From Microcoleus vaginatus HSN003 (GTDB lineage: Bacteria; Cyanobacteriota; Cyanobacteriia; Cyanobacteriales; Microcoleaceae), in the NCBI RefSeq assembly GCF_022701255.1, contig NZ_CP031705.1, forward strand, positions 6,692,318 to 6,756,317: 64,000 nt of DNA. Reading direction: 5' to 3'. Below the pieces are notes generated by a model that did no database searches, was not told where the DNA came from, and saw only the letters and a list, made by a program, of their open reading frames with translations. Position numbers and translations under genes: made by a program. Shown piece after piece: positions 27,327 to 34,837 of this stretch (position 1 is the first letter of the stretch; the number at the start of each line of letters is the position of its first letter).

Positions 27327-27896
27327 ATGAGCCGAGATATGCAGTCCAGAACTCAAACCTTGCCCTGCGAGATAGCAACTTTAAGCGTGGATACCAAAGT
27401 TCGTGAACGAACTCTAAATGTGTCGATCCAGTTTAAAACTGCTGATGGTGACATCGGTAAGATTCTCTGGTTTGTATCGAGGGAGAGAACAAGCGTCGAT
27501 TTCACTATTAACGATGCCTCCCTGATGTTAATGAGCGTTACAGACGATTACCGAAATCCGGACGTTTCTGTCACCAGTGACCTTGAGATGTCACGTAATA
27601 TTCCTAAATTGAGCCTTGTCTTCACATCTGCACTAACAGCAGCCTTGCAAGATCCAGAGTTAATTAAAACTCTCAGCCTTGGGGTTAATGGTAACGGAAC
27701 AACCCAGAGTTCCTGCGACACTGCGTGCGGTGCTGCCGGAGGTGCTGCCGGAGCTGTTGCTGGGGTTGCGGTGGCTGGAGCTTGCACCGGAGGTAGCGCC
27801 GGTTTCGCTACGCCAGGATGTACTTATGGTGGTGCAGCCATTGCCGGCGCTGCCGGCTCCCTTTTTAGTGCCGGTTGTAGTTGGCTATTTTGCTAG
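27327..27896 (+). CDS. precursor-like protein with a Gly/Ala/Cys-rich C-terminal segment
   Basis: 189 residues; start fixed by AAGGAG at 27315-27320. Two parts. Residues 1-125 look soluble and mixed, possibly a leader or folded pro-domain. Residues 130-189 are almost only G, A, S, T and V with six cysteines (130, 134, 153, 165, 184, 189) and end SAGCSWLFC. This two-part build resembles ribosomally made bacteriocin-type precursors such as halocin C8-like peptides, in which a Cys-rich hydrophobic tail is cut from a long N-terminal part; that comparison is by composition only. No processing enzyme is recognisable next to it. Lies about 200 bp downstream of element B. Confidence 0.6.
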   Translation: MSRDMQSRTQTLPCEIATLSVDTKVRERTLNVSIQFKTADGDIGKILWFVSRERTSVDFTINDASLMLMSVTDDYRNPDVSVTSDLEMSRNIPKLSLVFTSALTAALQDPELIKTLSLGVNGNGTTQSSCDTACGAAGGAAGAVAGVAVAGACTGGSAGFATPGCTYGGAAIAGAAGSLFSAGCSWLFC

Positions 27897-28131
27897 GGTC
27901 TGTCTGCAAACCCCTAGAAGGGCGAAGCATTCGGAAAGAAAACCTTGGGGTTCACCGATAAATTGTGGCTCGAATGCTTCGCCCCTAGACCAAATTTTGA
28001 CTGTCGAATTCAGTTTAGCAAGCAACGATTGCTCTTGAGAGTTATTTAGATCGACGAAGCAGATCCATAGCAAGCAGCGATCGCGAGGGTTAGTAGATTT
28101 CAACGTTTGAAGCAAAAAGGATTACAACACT

Positions 28132-28314
28132 ATGTCAGAATCAACATCCAGTTCATCTCGTGCTGCCAGCATTAAGCCGGAAGAACTTTCTGAAGCCGCC
28201 GTAAGGGCAGTTCTAAGAGCGATCGAAGTCCGACCTGTGGACAAGAAAGACATCCTGGGAAATCTCACTTTGGGAATCATTTATAACCCAGATGAGAAAC
28301 GAACAGGGGAGATA
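28132..28314 (+). pseudogene. uncharacterised gene, 5' part, split by an IS630-type element
   Basis: Begins MSESTSSSSRAASIKPEE and runs 61 codons to ...DEKRTGEI, where the insertion sequence begins with a TAG stop. Joined to 29494-29958, deleting the element and one TA, it restores an unbroken 215-residue frame. Residues 14-50 (SEAAVRAVLRAIEVRPVDKK) are likely helical. No family recognised. Its place directly after the Gly/Cys-rich gene, same strand, suggests a joint function. Confidence 0.75.
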
Positions 28315-29491
28315 TAGCAATCCTAAATGATTTTCTATATCTAGAGCAATCCTAAATGATTTTCTGTGTGTAAGTATATTGACGTATTTTGGGGAAATCA
28401 AATTTATGTTCGTTAGTAAAAAACTCAAACAGAAACTTGACAATCTTAAAAGACCTACATAAATACCAATACTTTCTTAAAAAGTTTTTAGCTTGTAACC
28501 AAATATCTTCAACGGGGTTCTGTTGGGGAGCATTGGGAGCAAATAAAATACAAGTAATTGACCAATTAGCAGGTTCTTTGGCAGCATTGAGTTCTAATAA
28601 AAAGTCTCTAAATTCTCCATATTTATGATAACTAGCTCCATCCCAAATCAAGATAATCTTGCGATTTTTATATTTATCTTGTAAGTATTTTATGAATTTA
28701 ACTGTTGATTTTCCATCACCAGATGGATGGCTCTGAACATGGAATTCTTTGCTTTGATAATTGAGTGCGCCAAAATAAGTTTGTCTATCTTTTTCATTGG
28801 TAATTGGGACTTCAATTCGGATTTGGGATTGACCCCAAACATAACCAGTCAGATCACCATGAAGTAGATGACATTCATCTAAAAACAATACTATTATTTC
28901 CCCAGACTCTATACCAGCCTTGTTTTTAAATAAAATATCGTTAATTTCTTCCGTCTTTTTTTTTACCAGTTCTTTATCAAATTTAGGATTAATTTTTTGA
29001 GTTTTTTTCCAACTAATTTTCGCCCGGTCAAAAAGTTCATAGTAACTCTGTTTTGATTTATATATCACACCAAATTCTTCTTCTAAATAAGTAACTAGCT
29101 CATCTAAATTCCAATATTCTTTATTTCTTAACCACTCGATTACTTCAGTATTTTGTAGAGCTGTTAAATACCCTTTTGACCCTTTATGTCCTAGTTTGAT
29201 TCCGGCGATGCCTTTGGTTTTAAATTGTTTTTTCCAATAACCAATAAAAAAATTACTTACACCTAAAATTTTGCTGATCTCATGGTAGATATTACCTGAG
29301 AGCGCCATCCTTACAGCTATTGCTCGTTTTAGTTCTCTGGCATCTATATCGCTTTTAATGAAAGATTCTAAACAATCTATTTCTTTTTGCCTATCTTTTT
29401 GTTGCAGTTGTAAGTTATTCATTTTTTTATGGTCACGATCGAGTATTGCATATAATTGTATCACAATCATGATAATGATTTAGGATTGCTA
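28315..29491 (-). mobile_element. complete IS630-family insertion sequence
   Basis: 1177 bp. Ends are TAGCAATCCTAAATGATTTT on the left and the complement of TAGCAATCCTAAATCATTAT on the right; the left tip motif is repeated again from about 28345. TA is present on both sides (28313-28314, 29492-29493), the expected IS630 target duplication. The element is markedly more AT-rich than its surroundings, consistent with recent arrival. Confidence 0.9.
28352..29422 (-). CDS. IS630 family transposase
   Basis: 356 residues from the ATG at 29422 (MNNLQLQQKD); a longer reading from 29470 exists. An N-terminal helix-turn-helix (GNIYHEISKILGVSNFFIGYWKKQFK) is followed by a winged region (QNTEVIEWLRNKEYWNLDELVTYL). 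The DDE catalytic core has D in IIVLFLDECHLLHG, D in ILIWDGASYHK and E in APQQNPVEDIW. Frame intact, so it may be active. On the strand opposite to the gene it interrupts. Confidence 0.92.
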   Translation of the reverse strand: MNNLQLQQKDRQKEIDCLESFIKSDIDARELKRAIAVRMALSGNIYHEISKILGVSNFFIGYWKKQFKTKGIAGIKLGHKGSKGYLTALQNTEVIEWLRNKEYWNLDELVTYLEEEFGVIYKSKQSYYELFDRAKISWKKTQKINPKFDKELVKKKTEEINDILFKNKAGIESGEIIVLFLDECHLLHGDLTGYVWGQSQIRIEVPITNEKDRQTYFGALNYQSKEFHVQSHPSGDGKSTVKFIKYLQDKYKNRKIILIWDGASYHKYGEFRDFLLELNAAKEPANWSITCILFAPNAPQQNPVEDIWLQAKNFLRKYWYLCRSFKIVKFLFEFFTNEHKFDFPKIRQYTYTQKII

Positions 29492-29493
29492 TA

Positions 29494-29958
29494 GTACCCA
29501 TAGGAGTGCCACGGGGATTGAGGGAAGGTCTGACAACGGAGGAACTAAGGTCTTTAAAGTCCGGCGATCCCCTCAATAACGAATCACTTCGTAAAGTAAC
29601 AGGTAAGCTAACGGGTAATCCTCGGATGGGAATCAAGTTGGCTAATTCCCTGAGACAAGACTTTTCTGGAACGATGGAGCAACTGTTTGAACTGACTCCC
29701 GACGAAAAAGAAAGTGTCTATATGATTTCTCAAGAACGTCCAGACAGTATAGACTTAATTGCCCAGTTTCTAACTGAAGTATTCAAGCAAGGTAGTGAAC
29801 CACAGATCGAGATTTCAAAAGAGTTAACTCCTGGGTCTGGAGTTGGGGAAACTGCTAGGAAGAGGAAGGTTAAGTGCAAGGTGTTTCTGAAGGCATCATG
29901 TCCGCCATCCGATCCCGAAGATTGCAAGATTGAAGGGGGAGTTGAAATTAATTTCTGA
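29494..29958 (+). pseudogene. uncharacterised gene, 3' part, split by an IS630-type element
   Basis: 154 codons continuing the frame of 28132-28314: VPIGVPRGLREGLTTEEL ... to EDCKIEGGVEINF. A GTG at 29506 could give an independent but truncated product. Contains a helical region (MEQLFELTPDEKESVYMISQ) and ends with a basic then Cys-containing tail (KRKVKCKVFLKASCPPSDPE). No family recognised. Confidence 0.72.
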
Positions 29959-29985
29959 TAGGCTCGACGTACCGTGAGGTTGACT

Positions 29986-30090
29986 GTCAGGACTTATGCA
30001 GCTCAATTACTGGAATACCACATTTGAGATTTTACGCTGGTGAGAAGTCTATATATGGTATTCACATTTTTCCAGTGTGTAAGTCCTGAC
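29986..30090. mobile_element. 105-bp MITE-like inverted-repeat element
   Basis: Ends GTCAGGACTTA (29986-29996) and TAAGTCCTGAC (30080-30090) are exact inverted repeats. Inside, ACTGG/CCAGT and GAATACCA/TGGTATTC pair in nested order, so the complete element folds on itself. No coding capacity. Lies between the split gene and the Cys-rich gene. No clear target duplication, so a structured regulatory hairpin is an alternative. Confidence 0.6.
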
Positions 30091-30158
30091 TGTTAAGGGT
30101 AACAACTGAGTCTATAGGCTAACTACGGAAGCAGCACGTATTTTAGTAGGAGTTGTTA

Positions 30159-30596
30159 ATGAAAAAAGCTAATACTACTAACGCCCAACCACTGTGTCCG
30201 AGTGCCCAACCAGAAATGGCACAAAGCCTCGTGTTCGGCGTTGTAAATGGGACAGTTGAAGAACCACGGGTGGGCTATCTCGCTGAACCTCAGCTTGTCA
30301 CCGATGAGATATTGGCGCTCTGTGACCCAGTAAAACCTACCGAGGTGTTTAGGTTTGCCGCGCCGTGTGCAGGCAGTGGCTGCAAGCACTTCGATGGCTC
30401 TAATTGTCGTTTGGTAGAGCGAACCGTGCAACTATTGCCTGAAGTAGTCGATGTCCTGTCACCTTGTAGTATACGCCCAAGCTGTCGTTGGTGGCAGCAA
30501 GAAGGCAAGGCAGCGTGTATGCGATGTCCCCAGATCGTAACGGAGATATATCAGCCAACTGAGCAGCAACGTCAAGTGGCGGCTCCTGCGGATTAG
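30159..30596 (+). CDS. cysteine-rich protein, putative metal or Fe-S binder
   Basis: 145 residues from the ATG at 30159, preceded by an AGGAG site. Not recognised as a named family. After a featureless first 60 residues (LVFGVVNGTVEEPRVGYLAE) come seven cysteines spaced C-x4-C-x7-C-x19-C-x5-C-x10-C-x2-C (APCAGSGCKHFDGSNC ... CSIRPSCRWWQQEGKAAC-MRC). Four or more closely grouped cysteines with a C-x2-C suggest zinc or iron-sulphur binding. No signal peptide. It could be a modification or maturation factor of the island, but this is inference from position only. Confidence 0.65.
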   Translation: MKKANTTNAQPLCPSAQPEMAQSLVFGVVNGTVEEPRVGYLAEPQLVTDEILALCDPVKPTEVFRFAAPCAGSGCKHFDGSNCRLVERTVQLLPEVVDVLSPCSIRPSCRWWQQEGKAACMRCPQIVTEIYQPTEQQRQVAAPAD

Positions 30597-30768
30597 CAAT
30601 GAGACAAATTCTGACTAGACGATTGTCAAGAGCAATTTTTACCATGCCTTTTTGCTCCAAAACTGCTCTTACGTAATTCATGCAAAATACTCCTGCCAGT
30701 ATTTTATTTTGATGGAATTTCGAGAGCTTGACCCCTCTCACACAAGCCAAGCAGACTGCCTCAAAATA

Positions 30769-30838
30769 AGTCACTCGAAAGTCGGTCACAAGTCAGTACA
30801 TTCTCAGTCTCGATCTCGGTCATCTGCGTGTTTTGATG
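30769..30838 (+). promoter_or_regulatory. conserved upstream element, copy C
   Basis: 69 of 70 bases equal to copy B at 27052-27121. Unlike A and B it is not next to a STAND gene or relic; similarity ends abruptly on both sides. The small secreted-protein gene starts about 130 bp downstream (30966). Confidence 0.7.
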
Positions 30839-30965
30839 AATTTGTAGATGGGATTAGAGGGAAAACAACCTCTAGTAAGCTGCAAGCCATCGGTTGCGAA
30901 AATTAGTAGCTCAAACATTGCAGCAAATAGGCAACGTCTTGAAAACACAGTTGAGGATTTTCACC

Positions 30966-31238
30966 ATGAAGAAAAGTGTATTAACGATCGCCCTCGCTAC
31001 AGCAGCACTCTCTTTAGCTTTCTCTGGGTCGGCTAACGCAGGGCCAGGAATCGTGCTCCAGGGCATCCAGTGGAACGGCTGGAGTTTGAACGGCTACCAG
31101 TGGAACGGCGTGAGATTGAAGGCTGACGTGCTCCCGCGCACGAGTATGCAAGCCACAAAACTGCAAGGCATGGAATTGCAAAGCCTTAAAGTCGAAGGTG
31201 GACAGCTTGTAGGCGTAACGCGAGTTGCTGCTCAATAG
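30966..31238 (+). CDS. small secreted protein with QG/NG repeats
   Basis: 90 residues from the ATG at 30966 (MKKSVLTIALATAALSLAFS...). A classic Sec signal peptide ends in SANA, cut before G26. The mature 65 residues carry a short repeat, LQGIQWNGWSLNGYQWNGV, followed by MQATKLQGMELQSLKVEG; this x-x-QG/NG-x-x-L pattern suggests a small beta-solenoid. No cysteines in the mature part. No named family. A strong hairpin follows the stop (31260-31294), then an ADYC lipoprotein gene. Confidence 0.75.
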   Translation: MKKSVLTIALATAALSLAFSGSANAGPGIVLQGIQWNGWSLNGYQWNGVRLKADVLPRTSMQATKLQGMELQSLKVEGGQLVGVTRVAAQ

Positions 31239-31259
31239 TGGCTAAAGATAACTGAAAGC

Positions 31260-31294
31260 CAGATACCCGACTTCTCAAAGAAGCCGGGTATCTG
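31260..31294 (+). terminator. hairpin after the QG/NG protein gene
   Basis: CAGATACCCG-a-CTTCT, loop, AGAAG-c-CGGGTATCTG: a 15-bp stem with one mismatch. There is no T-run behind it, so it may be an mRNA-end stabiliser or processing site as well as a terminator. Lies between the QG/NG gene and the ADYC gene. Confidence 0.65.
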
Positions 31295-31317
31295 AACCCC
31301 TGGCATAAATTGAAACT

Positions 31318-32151
31318 ATGAAAAAGACATTTATATACAGTTTTGTGGTTGTTTTTCCGGTGTTGGTTGTTAGCTGTGGAGTGTTTGCAAAGAATCAAAA
31401 AAGCAGTTATAAAACCGAACCTGACACCAGCGCGACTGCCCAGAAGACAGAAATTATTAAAGGCAAAGACTTAAAAGGCGCACAGTTTAACGCAGTTGAC
31501 GAGCAGGGGAGAAAGCTGAACTTTCAAATCAAAGATGTTGAACTAGACCCAAAAGACCGCGAAAAAGAAACCTATCTTTACACAGTCTTTTATCTAGATT
31601 CTGCTGATTCTCAATGGAAGAATTTGTGTACTCCTGATGCCGAGAATGTCGCCAAGGCAATTCCGCTGACGGGTTCGTGGGATGAGACAGGAAAGCACAC
31701 AGAATCGAGCGATCTCATGACATTTGGCTGTACAAGTGGAGTTCTAGCTAAGTGCGTTCGCTTTGGCTACAAACCTTGGAAGAATGTCAAAGGAAAGTCA
31801 CTCCGAGACTATCACCAAGCTTGCACGCGAATGACACGGGCCGATTACTGCGGCAACGGCAAAGGCCACACGCGAGAGGGAACTCCCATTGACATCTATG
31901 ACAAGCTTGGTATTCAAGAGAAAACCCCCAACAGCGGAATGGTGTTTGAAGCAGCTTGGAGTCCAGAGGGTGCGACTTTTATCAATCGACCGAGATGGTA
32001 TGATACATTATCTGAAATTCGCCAAGAATGTCCTAACAAACTTAAGGAGCGCATTAATGAGAGCGGTGGTTGGACAACTGCTGAAAAAGTGAAGCAGAAT
32101 CAATCAGATTCGTTACTGTTCAATGATTCGCTGGTAAGAAAACGCCCTTAG
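31318..32151 (+). CDS. ADYC domain lipoprotein
   Basis: 277 residues. N-terminal signal with lipobox VVSC (C20), so probably a lipoprotein. Residues 46-75 (IIKGKDLKGAQFNAVDEQGRK) form a short repeat-like entry strand. The main body carries the ADYC domain: CTSGVLAKCVRFGYKPW and then ACTRMTRADYC-GNGKGHTREGTPIDIYD, with several conserved cysteines probably disulphide-bonded outside the cytoplasm. Domain function is unknown. Neighbour on the same strand of the small QG/NG secreted protein, whose repeat resembles its entry strand. Confidence 0.82.
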   Translation: MKKTFIYSFVVVFPVLVVSCGVFAKNQKSSYKTEPDTSATAQKTEIIKGKDLKGAQFNAVDEQGRKLNFQIKDVELDPKDREKETYLYTVFYLDSADSQWKNLCTPDAENVAKAIPLTGSWDETGKHTESSDLMTFGCTSGVLAKCVRFGYKPWKNVKGKSLRDYHQACTRMTRADYCGNGKGHTREGTPIDIYDKLGIQEKTPNSGMVFEAAWSPEGATFINRPRWYDTLSEIRQECPNKLKERINESGGWTTAEKVKQNQSDSLLFNDSLVRKRP

Positions 32152-32248
32152 CGTATCGAAGGATAAAAACTGAGAACCGCGATATTTGTCAAGATTTTGT
32201 TGGGACACAACATTGTTGTCTCCTTATATTATGTCCGGTTGCTCCAGC

Positions 32249-33472
32249 CTAATTGTACTTACGGCCGCGCCACTGAGTAGGCTGATTCAACGCAGAAATT
32301 AGAATTCGCAAAAACGCCAACGGATCGGCCAAAGGTGACAGCCAAAACAGCCATTTACCCGATGCCCCAGTTGTATCGTAAGAAGGGGCGATCGCCAAAC
32401 ACAAAGCCGATCGCACTGCAACCAAAAATACATTCAATCCCAACAGCCAAAAGTGCGGAAATACACCAACCGGCGGCAGCGAACCAAACAGCAAATAGCA
32501 CAACACAATGGGCACCGGCAAACCTTGAACCGCCAGCAACAGCCACAAATCCCCCCAGATTTGACCGCCAGAAGCAGCATCTTTCAAATCGAGCGATCGA
32601 CCCCATTCATTCCAAGTCTCGATCGCCCCCTCATACATCCGCACCTTCAACACCTTAGCCCCATCCAAAAAGCCCACCTTAAAGCCCTTAGCAGCCGCAT
32701 AGCGAGCCAAAGTCACATCATCGCAAAACGAACCCCTCGCGACCTCATAGCCCCCTAATGCCACCAAAACCTCGCGCTTACAGAGAAAACACTGACCGTT
32801 CGCCATCACCCGTTCCGGCACATCCCCGCCAGTCCCCGTCGGCCCGAACCGATAAACCAAAGTCATTAACAAAGCAGGTTGCAGCCACAACTCCCCCGGA
32901 TACTTGAGGATAAACTGCGGCGACAGCGAAATCAAATCGTAATTTCCAGCTTTCGCCGTTTTGAGTAAACTCGCAATCAAACCCGGATGCGGCACAGTAT
33001 CCGCATCGATGCCCAAAATCCACTCGCACTTCTCGGAACTTGCCAAAAAACCTGCATTCAGCGCCCAGGGACGCCCTACCCAGCCCGCCGGCAGCGGATC
33101 GTCGTTAATCAAGCGAAACCGGGGGTCTTTTTGTGCTGCTGCTTTCACTAAATCTCCGGTTCCGTCTACCGAATAGCTGTCAACCACGATCGCTTCTCGG
33201 AGTTCGTAACTTTGGCGACTCAATCCTTCCAAACAAGGCGAAATGCGATCGGCTTCGTTCAAAGTCGGTACTACCGCAGTACAAACACCCAACAAATCCA
33301 GCGTCGGCGAATCCGGTTCCAGGGGTGGGATGCGCGATGGGCCTTTAATCAGACGCGACATAAGAAGGGCTGCGGCGGGCAATTGCAGCAGCAGGAGTGC
33401 GACAGGGATGATACTTGTCAGCGGTTGGGAGAACAGGTTCGGGGCGATCGGGAAAACCATACTATTAAACAA
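32249..33472 (-). CDS. cruG: 2'-O-glycosyltransferase CruG
   Basis: Adds the sugar to the 2'-hydroxyl of myxol-type carotenoids (myxoxanthophyll). 407 residues. N-terminal membrane segment (about 8-38), then a GT2-family domain: VVPTLNEADRISPCLEGLS, the DxD-like WILGIDADTVPHPG, and a product-binding region through MANGQCFLCKREVLVALGGY and DDVTLARYA. Two or three C-terminal membrane helices (from about 300) end the protein. cruF lies directly upstream on the same strand, 240 bp away, as in other cyanobacteria. Its last third has been copied to 17497-17865, and short scraps lie at 6008 and 15988. Confidence 0.9.
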   Translation of the reverse strand: MFNSMVFPIAPNLFSQPLTSIIPVALLLLQLPAAALLMSRLIKGPSRIPPLEPDSPTLDLLGVCTAVVPTLNEADRISPCLEGLSRQSYELREAIVVDSYSVDGTGDLVKAAAQKDPRFRLINDDPLPAGWVGRPWALNAGFLASSEKCEWILGIDADTVPHPGLIASLLKTAKAGNYDLISLSPQFILKYPGELWLQPALLMTLVYRFGPTGTGGDVPERVMANGQCFLCKREVLVALGGYEVARGSFCDDVTLARYAAAKGFKVGFLDGAKVLKVRMYEGAIETWNEWGRSLDLKDAASGGQIWGDLWLLLAVQGLPVPIVLCYLLFGSLPPVGVFPHFWLLGLNVFLVAVRSALCLAIAPSYDTTGASGKWLFWLSPLADPLAFLRILISALNQPTQWRGRKYN

Positions 33473-33617
33473 TTGAAGAATTGGGAATGACTGACTGGAT
33501 ATGGATTGGGAGCTTATTTACAGTTAATTTTTTTTGTAAGTGGTATCAATTTAAAAATTTAATCAAATTTTGACCTCAAACATATTACAGGAATTGGGAA
33601 TGAAAAAATCGCCACTG

Positions 33618-33650
33618 AAAAACCCGGTTTTTTGTAGAAACCGGGTTTTT
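33618..33650 (-). terminator. strong hairpin between cruF and cruG
   Basis: AAAAACCCGGTTT, 7-base loop, AAACCGGGTTTTT: a perfect 13-bp stem with terminal T/A runs on either strand. In the direction of cruF and cruG it would act as a Rho-independent terminator or attenuator between the two. The same aaacccggttt word recurs around 48110-48425. Confidence 0.7.
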
Positions 33651-33711
33651 AAACTAGCTCAAAATTTAGTGTAAGTTTTTGCTAAATCAGCCGCAGTTGC
33701 TTGCTAGCAAC

Positions 33712-34653
33712 TTACTTACGCAAAACGCCCACGGGCTGAGGTGGAATTTCAGCCGTGATCACAGATTTATCCAAAGACGGCATTGTTTCGGTTACGTCAC
33801 CTGCTGCAGGTTGAGCGATCCAGCTTAACGCGATCGCCGGAACTACACCCAGAAGCACCGCTAGCGATGTCGGGAACCAGAACCGAGAATCCAACGAAGT
33901 TACAGTGATAATTGCTCCGAAAGCAAAGTTTACCAAATAAACAATTAAGGGCAAACCCAATTCCGATCGCTCTAATTTAATCGGTGTTTTTCTCCAGAAG
34001 AAAGCTGCTACAGACATAAATAGCGCTCCCGTACCCATCCAGCCAGCCAAATTGCGGTAAGGCATCCCAAAGAAAGCCCCAAGTTCCTCAAACTCCCAAA
34101 AAGGCACAGAAGTTTGACTCATCGCCGGATCTAGTACAAAATCCCAAGCTGTTAGCAGCAAAGCACCCAGGGCGATCGCCCCTATTTGGCGCACCCAGTT
34201 GAGTTCACCTTTACCGCCAGCTACTCCAGCGCGAGCAATTACATAGGAAACCAGTCCCAGATAAAACCACGAGAGGGGAATTGTAAACGGAACCAGCCCT
34301 GCAATTTTGTAACCCAAACCGCTCAAATAATGGTAGTTGCCAAAGGGAAAACCCGTACTCGTTCCCAACAACTCGCTACTCAAGGACAAAAACACAGAAG
34401 GCAGTAAAAAAGCCAGAGTTGCACCCCAACCCAACGTCCGAAAGGCATACAGAGCAACTGCTGCTGCACCAAAGATGATATAAACTACTCCACCCCCAGC
34501 CATCCCCCACTGGAATAGCGTTTGCCCTGCTGGTGGCAAACTCATCACCAATTCGGGACGGGGTAAAATCAGCAGCAACCCTGCCAATCCAAAAGCCATT
34601 GACAAGACGTGGGCAATTAGGCAAAAGCGCTCAGCAATCAAAAGTTGCTTCAT
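33712..34653 (-). CDS. cruF: carotenoid 1',2'-hydratase CruF
   Basis: Hydrates the psi-end of gamma-carotene derivatives in myxol synthesis; DUF422-type integral membrane protein. Start at 34653 (MKQLLIAERFCLIAHVLSMA), supported by a GAGGAG site; a longer reading to 34689 would cover it. 313 residues with about eight hydrophobic helices. Conserved stretches include FGNYHYLSGLGYKIAGLVPFTIPLSWF and LTAWDFVLDPAMSQ, whose acidic residues are typical of the family, then GMPYRNLAGWMGTG. Paired with cruG downstream. Confidence 0.92.
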   Translation of the reverse strand: MKQLLIAERFCLIAHVLSMAFGLAGLLLILPRPELVMSLPPAGQTLFQWGMAGGGVVYIIFGAAAVALYAFRTLGWGATLAFLLPSVFLSLSSELLGTSTGFPFGNYHYLSGLGYKIAGLVPFTIPLSWFYLGLVSYVIARAGVAGGKGELNWVRQIGAIALGALLLTAWDFVLDPAMSQTSVPFWEFEELGAFFGMPYRNLAGWMGTGALFMSVAAFFWRKTPIKLERSELGLPLIVYLVNFAFGAIITVTSLDSRFWFPTSLAVLLGVVPAIALSWIAQPAAGDVTETMPSLDKSVITAEIPPQPVGVLRK

Positions 34654-34734
34654 GGGACTCCTCGAAAAAATATTAGATGCAGAAAGCACTTCCTAACAGT
34701 TTACAATTTTTAACAAAAAATCAAGCATTTAAGT

Positions 34735-34797
34735 CAGTTGTCAGTTGTCTGTTGTCTGTTGACTGTTGACTGTTGACTGTTGTCTGTTGACTGCAAG
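34735..34797 (+). repeat. TGTTGAC / TGTTGTC heptamer repeat
   Basis: About eight units of gtctgtt/gactgtt between the CHAT-TPR gene and cruF. Related heptamers (cagtcaa orientation) are at 48518-48566 and 61330-61385. Confidence 0.85.
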
Positions 34798-34837
34798 CCC
34801 GATGCCCAATTCCCAATTCCCTATTTCATATCTTAAA

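Noticed and set aside
30400..30789. 129-codon minus-strand frame over the Cys-rich gene and its downstream gap
   Set aside because: Part of it (MNYVRAVLEQKGMVKIAL) looks protein-like, but most is antisense to the Cys-rich gene and there is no ribosome-binding site; left as unexplained.
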